Source: Caulobacter radicis
Lineage (GTDB): Bacteria; Pseudomonadota; Alphaproteobacteria; Caulobacterales; Caulobacteraceae
NCBI RefSeq assembly: GCF_003094615.1
Contig: NZ_QDKO01000037.1
Location: forward strand, 1-64,000
DNA length: 64,000 nucleotides
Reading direction: 5' to 3'
In this document: one piece after another, positions 17,060 through 25,485 of the stretch
Layout of the letters: every line of letters starts with the position of its first letter
Position numbering within the stretch: position 1 is the stretch's first letter
Program-made: the position numbers and the translations under genes
Notes under the pieces: model-generated
The model's input: the letters and a program-made list of their open reading frames with translations, nothing else
Database searches by the model: none
What the model was told of the DNA's origin: nothing

Positions 17060-17073
17060 TGATATCGATATCA
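17060..17073 (+). promoter_or_regulatory. LacI-type operator, site A (GH97)
   Basis: TGATATCGATATCA, a perfect 14-bp palindrome, lies 54 bp before the GH97 start. It is one of the repeated operator-like sites of the 17-42 kb region. Confidence 0.7.
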
Positions 17074-17127
17074 TTATGTGTAGCCTGCCCCGAAATCGAT
17101 AAGGCGATCCAAAGGGGAGGCGACGCC

Positions 17128-19077
17128 ATGAAGCCCACACGTCGAGACATGGTCGCGCTGGCGGTGATGTCGAGCGCCGCGACCGGCGCCGGGGCCAAGG
17201 CGGCGACCGCCAAGGGCTCCAGGGGGCATGTCGTCACCTCGCCCGATGGCCGCCTGAAGGCGACCATCGACGTCTCCGGCGGAGCGCCGAAATGGAGCGC
17301 GACCTATGACGGCAAGCCGCTGCTGCTGCCGTCCGAGCTCGGTCTCTGGCTGGCCGAGGGGCGACTGCTGGGCGAGGGGGCCAAGCTCACCGGATCGACG
17401 CCCGAAAGCTTCGAGGGCGACTGGCGGCCGGCCTTCGGCCAGTCGGAGCGCTACGACCAGTCCGGCCGGCAGGTCACCCTGCACATGGTCGATCCCAAGG
17501 CCGGTATCCGGTTCGACATCGTCCTGCGGGTGCTGAACGGTGCAGCGGCCGTGCGCTACGTCCTGACCGGGCTGCCCAAGGGCGCCAAGCTGGCCCTGAT
17601 GGGCGAGCGGACCCGCTATCGCTTTCCCGACACCGCGCGCCTCTACGCCAGCCGCGACGAGGGCGATATCCATGTCTCCACCCAGGCGGGCCTGGCGCCG
17701 CTGGAGCACCCGGACCTGACGGGCTCGTCCGACAAGGGTCACTTTGCCGACCTGCCGATCACCGTCGATCTGGGCAACGGCGTCTTCGGCTTCATGGCCG
17801 AGTCCGACCGGCTGCATTATCCGCGCTGCATGGTCCGCGCCCACGAGCAGGGCGGGCTCGTCACCTACCTGATGCGCTATCCGGGGCGAGCCACCGGCTG
17901 GGGCGGCGAGGACGATACGCCCGAAGAAGCGACCTTCGAGATCGAGATCGGCCAGAAGACGCCGTGGCGCGTGCTGCTGGCGGCCGACAGCGCCAAGGGC
18001 CTGATCGAGCTGCACCACGTGGTTCCGACCCTGGCGACGCCGAACCAACTGGGCGACGTTTCGTGGGTGAAGCCCGGCCACGCCTTCCGGATCATGAAGC
18101 CCTATTCGACGCAGGCCTCGTTGAAGGCGGTCGACTTCGCCCAGAAGCGTAACATCGCCTACGTGCTGTTCGACGCCCACTGGTACGGTGACGGGACCGA
18201 CGCCTCGGACCCCACCGCGCCGATCGCCGCCTTGGATCTGCAAAGGGTGATCGACTACGCCAAGGCCCGCAATATCGGCGTGCTGGTCTATATCGACCGG
18301 GTGGCGGTGACCAAGGCGCTGGCCGAGATGTGCCGCCTCTACCAGCGCTGGGGGCTGGCCGGCGTGAAGCTTGGCTTCATGTGGGAAGGCCGCCAGTCCG
18401 ACGTCGACTTCATCACCAAGGTCGTGCGGGCCTTCGGCGAGCACGGCATGGTCGTGAACCTGCACGACAACCTGCGGCCCGCCGGCCTGGAGCGGACCCT
18501 GCCCACCTACCTCACCCTGGAAGGCGTGAAGGGCAATGAGCAGTTCCCGGCCGCGCGCCACCACGTGAACCTGGCTTTCACCCGGCCCATCGCCGGGCCG
18601 ATCGACTACACCATCTGCTACGCCCAGGAGCGCAACCAGACCACCAACGCCCACCAGCTGGCCCTGGCGGTGACCTGCTACAGCCCGCTGACGCTGCTCT
18701 ACTGGTACGACAAGCCAGAGAAGTACGAGGACAAGGCCTGGCCCGAACTGGAGTGGTTCGACGCCTGCCCCACGACCTGGGACGAGACCCGCGCGATCGC
18801 CGGGGAGCTGGGCGAGTACGTGATCATCGCCCGGCGCAAGGGGCGCGCCTGGTATCTGGGCGCGCTGACCAACGAGATGGAGCGGCGCGTGGACCTCGAC
18901 CTTGGCTTCCTGGGGCAGGGGCGCTGGACGGCGGTGCGCTACAAGGACGGCGACCTGGCCAGGCCCGCCAATCGCACCCGCGTGGTGATCGAGCGCCAAG
19001 CCGTCGACGCCAAGACCCGCCTGCGCCTCCAGCTCAACGCAGCCGGCGGCCAGGCCATCCGCTTCGAGCCCACCTGA
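17128..19077 (+). CDS. GH97-family glycoside hydrolase, exported
   Basis: A 649-residue enzyme of the SusB/alpha-galactosidase family. A Tat-like leader (PTRRDMVALAVMSSAATGAG) is followed by an N-terminal beta-sandwich (about 28-275; PDGRLKATIDVSGG, FDIVLRVLNGAAAVRY), a TIM barrel (about 280-560) and a C-terminal beta domain (WYLGALTNEMERR). Barrel landmarks are VKLGFMWEGRQSDVDF, NLHDNLRPAGLERTLPTYLT and LEGVKGNEQFP. The family splits into inverting alpha-glucosidases and retaining alpha-galactosidases. Here the usual retaining nucleophile position (KVDF) reads KLGF, and the HE-PTG site typical of inverting members reads HDNLRPAG, so the mechanism is unclear. ATG at 17128 has AAAGGGGAGG upstream. 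Operator site A controls it. Substrate: an alpha-linked hexose, unspecified. Confidence 0.82.
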   Translation: MKPTRRDMVALAVMSSAATGAGAKAATAKGSRGHVVTSPDGRLKATIDVSGGAPKWSATYDGKPLLLPSELGLWLAEGRLLGEGAKLTGSTPESFEGDWRPAFGQSERYDQSGRQVTLHMVDPKAGIRFDIVLRVLNGAAAVRYVLTGLPKGAKLALMGERTRYRFPDTARLYASRDEGDIHVSTQAGLAPLEHPDLTGSSDKGHFADLPITVDLGNGVFGFMAESDRLHYPRCMVRAHEQGGLVTYLMRYPGRATGWGGEDDTPEEATFEIEIGQKTPWRVLLAADSAKGLIELHHVVPTLATPNQLGDVSWVKPGHAFRIMKPYSTQASLKAVDFAQKRNIAYVLFDAHWYGDGTDASDPTAPIAALDLQRVIDYAKARNIGVLVYIDRVAVTKALAEMCRLYQRWGLAGVKLGFMWEGRQSDVDFITKVVRAFGEHGMVVNLHDNLRPAGLERTLPTYLTLEGVKGNEQFPAARHHVNLAFTRPIAGPIDYTICYAQERNQTTNAHQLALAVTCYSPLTLLYWYDKPEKYEDKAWPELEWFDACPTTWDETRAIAGELGEYVIIARRKGRAWYLGALTNEMERRVDLDLGFLGQGRWTAVRYKDGDLARPANRTRVVIERQAVDAKTRLRLQLNAAGGQAIRFEPT

Positions 19078-19080
19078 GGT

Positions 19081-19111
19081 GAAAAAAAAAGGGCGCCTGC
19101 AGAGGGCGCCC
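19081..19111 (-). terminator. Rho-independent terminator for the GH43 transcript
   Basis: On the minus strand a GGGCGCC/GGCGCCC stem with a 7-nt loop is followed by nine T residues (the A run at 19082-19090 on the plus strand). It lies 130 bp after the GH43 stop and just past the convergent GH97 stop. Confidence 0.8.
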
Positions 19112-19174
19112 GCCTTGGGAGTGTTGGAGGAAGTAGATCCAAGAGAGCGGCGTCGCAGGACGCTACCGAAGGCC

Positions 19175-19188
19175 TGATATCGATATCA
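19175..19188. promoter_or_regulatory. LacI-type operator, site B (orphan, between convergent genes)
   Basis: A perfect TGATATCGATATCA lies between the 3' ends of GH97 and GH43, where no gene starts. The sequence after it (AAGATTGAAGTCGAAGTC...) loosely resembles the leader after site F at 26898. This could be a remnant promoter, a distal operator for looping, or a promoter for an RNA antisense to GH43. Confidence 0.6.
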
Positions 19189-19243
19189 AGATTGAAGTCG
19201 AAGTCAAGCGATCGGCGTTCGTCGAGGCGTCTTTCGACGGCTT

Positions 19244-20995
19244 CTAGGGGGTCACCCAGAAGCCGTCGAAGTCGGTCCAGCCGATGCGGGTCGAGCTGTT
19301 CGACGCCGTGCCGGCCGGGGCCTGGGCGAAGATGCCGACCTGACTGCCGACCCATCGGCCCGGGCGGCTGACGAACGGCGCGCCGACACTGGCGAAGGTC
19401 TTGCCGTCGGTGCTGTAGCTCAGCGTCACCTTGGCGTGCATCGAACGCAGCATCGAGGGCCAGTAGGGCGAGAAGTCCGGTGCCGGATCGGCCACGACGA
19501 CCGGCTCGGCGGTCATGCGCAGCCAGACGGCGGTCGGGGCCTTGGCCTCGATCACTTCGACGCGCTCGGGCTGGAACTTGTCGGCGCCGGTGCGATCGAC
19601 GCGCACCAGAGCCGGCCCGTTCGCGGTGTTCTGCAGGCCGATCCAGGCGTAGTCCGAGCCGAACATCACCAGGCCCGCGCGCTCGCCCGTGGCCTTGGGC
19701 GCGAAATCGAGCCGGGTGGTCGCCGTGAACCGTTCGGCCGGCAGCTTCTGGGTCAGCAGGGCGCCGGTCTCCCACAGGTTCTCCGGCGAAGAGATCGACT
19801 TAAGGCGCAGCTTGCCTGGCGCGGCCTTCAGGTCGGCCCAGTCGTCGGCCGGGTTGGCGTTCCACTGCCAGGCCAGGGACAGCGCGCCGTCGAACTCGTC
19901 GCTGTCCTGCGGCGCGAGACGCGGGGAGGGGGTCTTGGAGGCCGGCTTGCGGTGGGCCAGCACCGGCTGGCCGATGCCGTCGCCATCCTTGTCCTCGCCG
20001 ATGATCGGCCAGCCGTCCTTCCAGGCCATCGGCTGCAGCCAGACCCGGCGGCCGTAGGAATCGGCGTCCTGGAAATGCAGGAACCAGTCCTCGCCGGTCG
20101 GGGTGGTCACCCAGGCGCCCTGGTGGGGGCCGTTGACCTCGGTGGCCCCCTGGTCGAGGACGTTGCGGCCTTCGTAGGGGCCTTCCAGCCTGCGCGCGCG
20201 GAACACGCCCTGCCAGCCGCCCTTCACGCTGCCGCTGGGCACGAAGAGATAGTACCAGCCGTCGCGCTTGTAGAGCTTGGGCCCCTCGGTGGTCATCCAC
20301 GGGAACGGCCCGCGCGAGGTGGCGACCTTGGGCTGCTTGTCGCCCTCGACCAGGGTGATCGCCTCGCCGACCGCCTGATCGCCGGCCTTGTTCAGGCGGC
20401 GGGCGGTGATGACGTTGGCGAAGCCGGCCCGGCTGCGGGCGAAGGCGGTGACCAGCCAGCCCTGGCCGTCGTCGTCCCAGAACGGCGCGGGATCGATGAC
20501 GCCGCGGCGGTCGTCGACCAGCACGGGCTTGGACCACGGACCCGTTGGATCCTTGGCCCTGACCAGGAACACGCCGAAGTCGGGGTCGGGGTAGTAGATC
20601 AGGAACTCGCCGTTGCGATGCCGGATGGCCGGCGCCCAGACGCCGCCGCCGCGACGGGGCGTGGCGTGATGCGCCTGCGGCGTGATCGCGGTCAGGGCGT
20701 GGCCGATGATCGTCCAGTTGACGAGATCCGTCGACTTCAGGATCGGCAGGCCGGGCACGTTGGTGAACGAGGACGAGACCAGGTAATAGGCGTCGCCCAC
20801 GCGGATGGCGTCGGGGTCGGAATAGTCTCCGGCCAGGACGGGGTTCCTGTAGGTTCCGTCGCCCTGGTCGGGCAGCCAGGCCCGCTCGGTCCTGGGCGCG
20901 TCAGCCGCCGAGGCGCTGGCCGCCAGCAAGGCCGCGGCCGCGACCAATCCGAGCCCTGTAGAGCCACGACGAAACCCAGCCATCCGCGTTTCCAT
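19244..20995 (-). CDS. GH43-family glycoside hydrolase with C-terminal beta-sandwich
   Basis: A 583-residue exported hydrolase, probably an exo-acting enzyme on beta-xylosyl, alpha-arabinosyl or beta-galactosyl linkages. Signal peptide at about 9-31. The five-bladed propeller starts with GTYRNPVLAGDYSDPDAIR, where Asp60 is the presumed base. RRGVIDPAPFWDDDG carries the modulating Asp and MTTEGPKLYKRDGWYYLF the presumed acid Glu. From about 365 a GH43 C-terminal concanavalin-like domain follows (SDEFDGALSLAWQWNANP). The length fits subfamilies 10-12. The ATG at 20995 has its AAGGG directly adjacent, so the second ATG at 20983 may be the true start. It lies downstream of a LacI gene, with operator site C in the 54-bp gap. 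Confidence 0.85.
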   Translation of the reverse strand: METRMAGFRRGSTGLGLVAAAALLAASASAADAPRTERAWLPDQGDGTYRNPVLAGDYSDPDAIRVGDAYYLVSSSFTNVPGLPILKSTDLVNWTIIGHALTAITPQAHHATPRRGGGVWAPAIRHRNGEFLIYYPDPDFGVFLVRAKDPTGPWSKPVLVDDRRGVIDPAPFWDDDGQGWLVTAFARSRAGFANVITARRLNKAGDQAVGEAITLVEGDKQPKVATSRGPFPWMTTEGPKLYKRDGWYYLFVPSGSVKGGWQGVFRARRLEGPYEGRNVLDQGATEVNGPHQGAWVTTPTGEDWFLHFQDADSYGRRVWLQPMAWKDGWPIIGEDKDGDGIGQPVLAHRKPASKTPSPRLAPQDSDEFDGALSLAWQWNANPADDWADLKAAPGKLRLKSISSPENLWETGALLTQKLPAERFTATTRLDFAPKATGERAGLVMFGSDYAWIGLQNTANGPALVRVDRTGADKFQPERVEVIEAKAPTAVWLRMTAEPVVVADPAPDFSPYWPSMLRSMHAKVTLSYSTDGKTFASVGAPFVSRPGRWVGSQVGIFAQAPAGTASNSSTRIGWTDFDGFWVTP

Positions 20996-21004
20996 CCCTT
21001 GTTA

Positions 21005-21018
21005 TGATATCGTTACCA
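21005..21018 (-). promoter_or_regulatory. LacI-type operator, site C (GH43)
   Basis: On the minus strand TGGTAACGATATCA, a TGGTA-class variant of the palindrome, ends 9 bp before the GH43 start codon. Binding here would block transcription or early elongation of GH43. Confidence 0.6.
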
Positions 21019-21049
21019 GTAACATGGAGCGAGGCTTTGGCAAGGGCGC

Positions 21050-22072
21050 TCAGGCCGGAGGCGGGGCGGTCGAGGCGCGCTGGATCAACTGTAGTTCGGC
21101 CTGCACGTGGCCGCCGGGCTCGGCCCCCGTCCGGGTGAAATCCATGGCCAGCAGCACGGCCGATGCGGCCATGTCGGCGATCGGCTGGCGGATGGTGGTC
21201 AGCTCGGGCCAGACCGTCGTCGCCACCGAGGTGTCGTCGAAGCCGGCGATGCTGAGGTCGGCCGGGATCGACAGGCCAAGGCCGTGGGCGACCGCGCTGA
21301 TGGCGGCGGCCATGTCGTCGTTGGCCGCGAAGATCGCCGACGGACGGCGACGCAGGCCCAGCAGATGCCGGGCCGCGTCGAGACCGCCGCGATAGCTGAA
21401 GCCGCCGTCGGCGACATAGCCCTCGTTCACCGTCAGGCCGGCGGCGCCCATGGTCTCGCGGAAGCCCTTCTCGCGCAGCTGGGCCGTGGAGTGGGCCGGA
21501 TCGCCGCGCACGAAGGCGATGTCCACATGGCCCAGGTCCAGCAGGTGCTGGGTCATCATCCGGGCGCCTTCGAAGTCGTCGATGAACACGGCGGGAGCGC
21601 CCTCGCGGGGGCGCGCCGTCGCGAAGCTGACCGCCCCGACGCCGGCCTTTTCCAGCGACTCCAGGATCGCCGCGTCATCGCACAGGGGCGGGGGCAGGAT
21701 CACCGCGCCGACCCCGGCGTCGACCAGCTTCTGCACCGCCTGGGCGGGCGTCGGATGGGCCTGGCTGGGCTCGATCAGCAACTGGCAGCCGCTGAGGCTC
21801 GCTTGGCGAAAAGCGCCCATCAGGTAGTTCGACAGGTTCGACGAGCTGGCGTTCGAATAGAGCATGCCGATCTGCGAGACGCCGGTGCGGGTGGCCCGGG
21901 CCAGCGAGTTGGGCCGATAGCCCAGCGTCTTGATGGCTTCCTCGACCTTCTCGCGCACGGCGGGCCGCACGTGGGGATAGCCGTTGACCACGCGGGAGGC
22001 GGTCATCGAGGACACGCCGGCGTGCTGCGCCACGTCATGGATGGTCGGCGCCTGTCGCCTCTGCGTGGTCAA
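21050..22072 (-). CDS. LacI-family transcriptional regulator 1
   Basis: A 340-residue repressor-type protein. HTH at about 10-35 (TIHDVAQHAGVSSMTASRVV), hinge helix NSLARATRTG near 55-64, then a periplasmic-binding-protein-like effector domain (IGMLYSNASSSNLSNYLMGA, VGAVILPPPLCD, GFDDTSVATTVWPELTTIRQP). The TTG start at 22072 is supported by GAGGA five bases upstream. It is transcribed towards GH43 and is divergent from a paralogous LacI gene, with an operator between them. The effector is presumably an oligosaccharide or sugar from the locus. It is a strong candidate to bind the TGATATCGATATCA-like sites of the region. Confidence 0.9.
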   Translation of the reverse strand: MTTQRRQAPTIHDVAQHAGVSSMTASRVVNGYPHVRPAVREKVEEAIKTLGYRPNSLARATRTGVSQIGMLYSNASSSNLSNYLMGAFRQASLSGCQLLIEPSQAHPTPAQAVQKLVDAGVGAVILPPPLCDDAAILESLEKAGVGAVSFATARPREGAPAVFIDDFEGARMMTQHLLDLGHVDIAFVRGDPAHSTAQLREKGFRETMGAAGLTVNEGYVADGGFSYRGGLDAARHLLGLRRRPSAIFAANDDMAAAISAVAHGLGLSIPADLSIAGFDDTSVATTVWPELTTIRQPIADMAASAVLLAMDFTRTGAEPGGHVQAELQLIQRASTAPPPA

Positions 22073-22232
22073 GGAATCCTCGCCTCAATACGACTCTCTG
22101 CGGGTCGGCGCGCAGTCTAGCGAAGACCGGCCGGATAAGTCCAAGCGAGAGCGCGCCGGCGCTCGATAAGCGGTTGCAGGCCAAACATCCGTTTTTGCTC
22201 TGGTGTGGACCGCTCGCGCCGCTAGGATGCGT

Positions 22233-22246
22233 TGGTATCGTAAACA
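22233..22246 (+). promoter_or_regulatory. LacI-type operator, site D (between divergent lacI genes)
   Basis: TGGTATCGTAAACA lies 14 bp before the chosen start of the second lacI gene and 160 bp before the first. It suggests autoregulation. It also argues against a longer start for the second regulator, which would place the operator inside the coding sequence. Confidence 0.55.
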
Positions 22247-22260
22247 ATGATGGTGCGTCG

Positions 22261-23361
22261 TTGAAAAGTCCCCGCAAAGCCAAGACGGCCGAGCCGTCTT
22301 CCGTGCGCGGCGCGTCGCCGGCCGCGCGGCCGGGCCCGAAGACGATCACCATCCACGACGTGGCCCGCCATGCCGGCGTCGGTTCGATGACCGTGTCGCG
22401 GGTGATCCGCGGGGCTGGCAATGTCAGCCCGGCGATGCGCGAGAAGGTCGAGGCCTCGGTCCGCGTCCTGAACTATCAGGTGAACGTCGCCGCCCGGGCT
22501 ACGCGCTCGCGCTCGGCCGCCGCGCGGGTGGGGATCCTCTACAGCAACCCCAGCGCCTCCTATCTCAGCGAGATCATGGTCGGCGGACTGGAGCAGAGCT
22601 CGAGGCTCGCCAGCCACCTGATCCTGGAGCGCTGCGAGGGTCTGGCCGGGCAGAAGCAGGCGGTCAAGCGCCTGCTGGCGGCCGGGGTCGACGGCGTGAT
22701 CCTGCCGCCTCCGCTGTGCGACTCCCGCCAGACCATCAACATGCTGCGGGCCGAGGGCGTCACCGTGCTGGCCCTGGCCACCGCTCGCCCGATGATCGAC
22801 GTCTCCAGCGTGCGCATCGACGACTTCGAGGGCGCGCTGGCCATGACCCGTCACCTGATCGCCCTGGGCCACCGCGACATCGCCTTCATCAAGGGCGACC
22901 CCCAGCACACGCCGACCGAGCTCCGCTACGAGGGCTTCCTGGCCGGCATGTCCGAGGCGGGGCTGGCGGTGCGACCGGAGTGGGTGGCGCAAGGCCTCTT
23001 CACCTACCGCTCGGGCCTGGCGGCGGCGGAAAAGCTGTTCGAGGCGCGGCTGCGTCCCAGCGCGATCTTCGCCAGCAACGACGACATGGCCGCCGCCGCC
23101 CTGGCCGTGGCCCACGGACGGCAGATCGTCGTGCCGCGCGACCTGACCATCTGCGGCTTCGACGACACCGCCGTCGCCACCACGGTCTGGCCCGAGGTGA
23201 CGACGATCCATCAGCCGATCGCCGAGATGGGGCGCGCCGCCGTGCGGCTGATCGTCGATGAGATCCGCGCCAGGAAGACCGGCGCCGACCCGGCCCCGGT
23301 TCACCACCTGCTGCCCTTCACCCTGATGGAGCGCGACTCGTCGGGCCCAGCGCCGCCCTAG
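22261..23361 (+). CDS. LacI-family transcriptional regulator 2
   Basis: A paralogue of the divergent regulator, 366 residues from a TTG at 22261. The start is uncertain: no clear ribosome site, and GTG at 22303 is possible. A basic N-terminal tail precedes the HTH (TITIHDVARHAGVGSMTVSR). The effector domain shares long blocks with regulator 1: VGILYSNPSASYLSEIMVGG, VILPPPLCDSRQT, VRIDDFEGALAMTRHLI, FDDTAVATTVWPEVTTIHQP. The close resemblance points to a duplication, with both proteins sensing related ligands. Its stop shares CTAG with the convergent ROK gene stop. Two paralogues and two classes of operator suggest divided or cooperative control. Confidence 0.88.
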   Translation: MKSPRKAKTAEPSSVRGASPAARPGPKTITIHDVARHAGVGSMTVSRVIRGAGNVSPAMREKVEASVRVLNYQVNVAARATRSRSAAARVGILYSNPSASYLSEIMVGGLEQSSRLASHLILERCEGLAGQKQAVKRLLAAGVDGVILPPPLCDSRQTINMLRAEGVTVLALATARPMIDVSSVRIDDFEGALAMTRHLIALGHRDIAFIKGDPQHTPTELRYEGFLAGMSEAGLAVRPEWVAQGLFTYRSGLAAAEKLFEARLRPSAIFASNDDMAAAALAVAHGRQIVVPRDLTICGFDDTAVATTVWPEVTTIHQPIAEMGRAAVRLIVDEIRARKTGADPAPVHHLLPFTLMERDSSGPAPP

Positions 23362-24290
23362 GCGGCCGGCTCGGCCAGGAGTTGGCGGGCCTCGTCCAGG
23401 CTCCACAGCCGCGCGGCGCCGCGCACGCCCGAGGCGTCGCCCCAGACGGCCGGCTTGATGCGCGTGCTCCAGCGGTCGGCGAACACCCGGCGCGCGACGA
23501 GCTCGGGCAGGCGCTCATGCACCTCCGGCACGTTCGACAGGCCGCCGCCGATGACGATGGCGTCGGGGTCGAGGATGTTGCACAGCACCGCGACCGAGCG
23601 GCCCAGGCGGTCCATGAACTGGTCGAAGGCGGTGGTCGCCGCCGGATCTCCGGCTCGCCAGGCCGTGATGATCTCTTCGCCGCTCAGGGCCCTGCCGGTC
23701 GAGGCCTCGAAGTCGCGCCGCAGGCCCGTACCCGAGACCCACATTTCCAGGCAACCGTTCTGACCGCACCAGCAGCGCGGACCCTCGCGCTCCTCGATCG
23801 TCGGCCAGGGCAGGGGCATGTGGCCCCATTCGCCGGCGATGCCGTTCTCGCCCTCGATCAGCTTGCCGTCGACCACCAGCCCGCCCCCGCAGCCAGTGCC
23901 CAGGATGATGGCGAACACCACCTTGGCCCCCGCGCCGGCGCCGTCGACGGCTTCCGACAGGGCCAGGCAGTTGGCGTCGTTGGCCAGCCGCACGGGCCGC
24001 TGGAGCGCTTCGGAGAGATCCTCGCGAAAGCGCCGGCCGTTCAGGTACAGCGAGTTGGCGTTGCGCATCACGCCGGTGGCCGGCGAGATCGAGCCAGGCG
24101 CGCCGATCCCCAGGGTGCCGCGCGCGCCGAGCTTCTGTTCCAGTTGGCCGACCAGGTCGCGGACGGTGCTCAGCGCCTTGTCGTAGTCGCCCGGGTTGGG
24201 AACGCGGGCCTTAGCCAGCAGCTTGCCGCTGGCGTCCAGGGCGGCGGCCTCCACCTTGGTGCCGCCGAAATCCACGCCGATCTGAATCAC
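23358..24290 (-). CDS. ROK-family sugar kinase
   Basis: A 310-residue cytoplasmic kinase. ATP-binding DFGGTKVEAA lies at the N-terminus. LANDANCLALSEA contains the catalytic Asp. LGTGCGGGLVVDGKLIEG is the family glycine segment. The zinc site is GEWGHMPLP plus CWCGQNGCLE. It most resembles fructokinase/glucokinase-type members rather than regulators, as there is no HTH. The GTG at 24290 overlaps the GH88 stop as GTGA, giving translational coupling in the MFS-GH88-kinase operon. It likely phosphorylates a hexose released from the imported oligosaccharide; which hexose cannot be told. Confidence 0.85.
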   Translation of the reverse strand: MIQIGVDFGGTKVEAAALDASGKLLAKARVPNPGDYDKALSTVRDLVGQLEQKLGARGTLGIGAPGSISPATGVMRNANSLYLNGRRFREDLSEALQRPVRLANDANCLALSEAVDGAGAGAKVVFAIILGTGCGGGLVVDGKLIEGENGIAGEWGHMPLPWPTIEEREGPRCWCGQNGCLEMWVSGTGLRRDFEASTGRALSGEEIITAWRAGDPAATTAFDQFMDRLGRSVAVLCNILDPDAIVIGGGLSNVPEVHERLPELVARRVFADRWSTRIKPAVWGDASGVRGAARLWSLDEARQLLAEPAA

Positions 24291-25483
24291 CAGTAGGGCT
24301 CCCAAACCCGGGTGAGGCGGACCAGCGCCTCGAGGAAGAAGTAGTCGCCCCAGATGCAGGCCTCGTCGACGCCGACGCGGTTGGGCATGTGGTAGACGCC
24401 GTGGGCGAGGATCCCGGTCCCCGGCTGGCCCAGCGGCAGCAGGTAGCGCTCGCCCAGCGTCTCGACCATGGCCAGGGCCGCGGCCTCGTAAGCTTCACGG
24501 TCGGGATCGGCCAGCGGCAGGGCGCGGGCCAGCTCCAGCAGGCCGCAGGCGGCGATGGCGGCGGCCGAGCTGTCGCGCTCGGCGTCGGTGAACACCAGGT
24601 CCCAGCAGCAGACGAGATCGTCCGGCAGCCGGTTGAGGAAGTAGTTGGCCAGGCGCGCCGCCACGTCGATCAGGCCAGGATCGGCCTTGTAGCGGTGCAC
24701 CAGCGGGAAGCCCGAGACGCCCCAGGCCTGGCCCCGCGCCCAGCAGGAGGCGTCGCTGAAGCCCTGATGGGTCTTGCCGCCGACCGGCTGGCCGGTCTTC
24801 GGATCCATGTAGAAGGTGTGGAAGGTCGAGGCGTCGGGCCGCACGATGTGCTTGGCGGCCTGGGCGATGTGGCTGTCGGCCGCGATCCTGAAGGTCGGAT
24901 CGCCCGTCTCCTCGCTGGCCCAGTAGAGCAGGGGGAGATTGAGGTTGCAGTCGATGATCATCCGCCCCGCCTGCTGCGGATCGGAAAGATCGCCCCAGGC
25001 CTGGATGATGCCGGCGGCCGGCAGGTAGCGGGTCATCAGCCGGCGGGCGGCGGCCAGAGCCGCCTCGCGGCCGCTCATGCTGCCCGTCAGCTTCCAGGCC
25101 GCTACGCACGACAGCGAGTAGAGAAAGCCCAGGTCGTGGTGGTCGACATTGACCTCGCGCTCGATCCGGTCGCGGAAGCTTTCGACCTGGCGCTCGGCGG
25201 CGCGGCGGTAGCGGGTCTCGCCGGTGGTCTCGAAGGCCAGCCAAAGCATCCCGGTCCAGAAGCCGTTGGTCCACTCGGTGTTGTCCATCGGCGCATAGAC
25301 CCCGCCCTCGCTGGAGGGCTTGGGGAAGACGTCGGTGAAGAGGTCGAGGCTGGCGTCGATGCGGGCCAAGACGGCCGCCAAGATGGCGTCGAGCTTGGCC
25401 CGGTCGGGGCGGGGGCGCGCCAGGATCTCCTGAGCACGGCTAAGCGGTTCGCGCGGGGCGGCGCTGGAAGCGGATTGGGACAT
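24287..25483 (-). CDS. GH88 unsaturated glucuronyl hydrolase
   Basis: A 398-residue cytoplasmic (no signal peptide) alpha/alpha-barrel enzyme that removes the 4,5-unsaturated uronic acid left at the non-reducing end by polysaccharide lyases. It tracks Bacillus sp. GL1 UGL closely: DNTEWTNGFWTGMLWLAFE, VNVDHHDLGFLYSLS (Asp117, equivalent of UGL Asp88), GRMIIDCNLNLPLL (Asp178, equivalent of Asp149), SDASCWARGQAWGVSGF and IWGDYFFLEALVRL. UGLs act on fragments of glycosaminoglycans, gellan or xanthan, so the locus handles a glucuronate-containing polymer. The start is 2 bp after the MFS stop and the stop overlaps the ROK start. The related GH105 family is the only alternative. Confidence 0.88.
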   Translation of the reverse strand: MSQSASSAAPREPLSRAQEILARPRPDRAKLDAILAAVLARIDASLDLFTDVFPKPSSEGGVYAPMDNTEWTNGFWTGMLWLAFETTGETRYRRAAERQVESFRDRIEREVNVDHHDLGFLYSLSCVAAWKLTGSMSGREAALAAARRLMTRYLPAAGIIQAWGDLSDPQQAGRMIIDCNLNLPLLYWASEETGDPTFRIAADSHIAQAAKHIVRPDASTFHTFYMDPKTGQPVGGKTHQGFSDASCWARGQAWGVSGFPLVHRYKADPGLIDVAARLANYFLNRLPDDLVCCWDLVFTDAERDSSAAAIAACGLLELARALPLADPDREAYEAAALAMVETLGERYLLPLGQPGTGILAHGVYHMPNRVGVDEACIWGDYFFLEALVRLTRVWEPYW

Positions 25484-25485
25484 TG

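Noticed and set aside
19436-21007. A 523-codon plus-strand frame that could have been driven by orphan operator B
   Set aside because: It is the complement of GH43, with no family pattern and no ribosome site, so it does not explain the operator.
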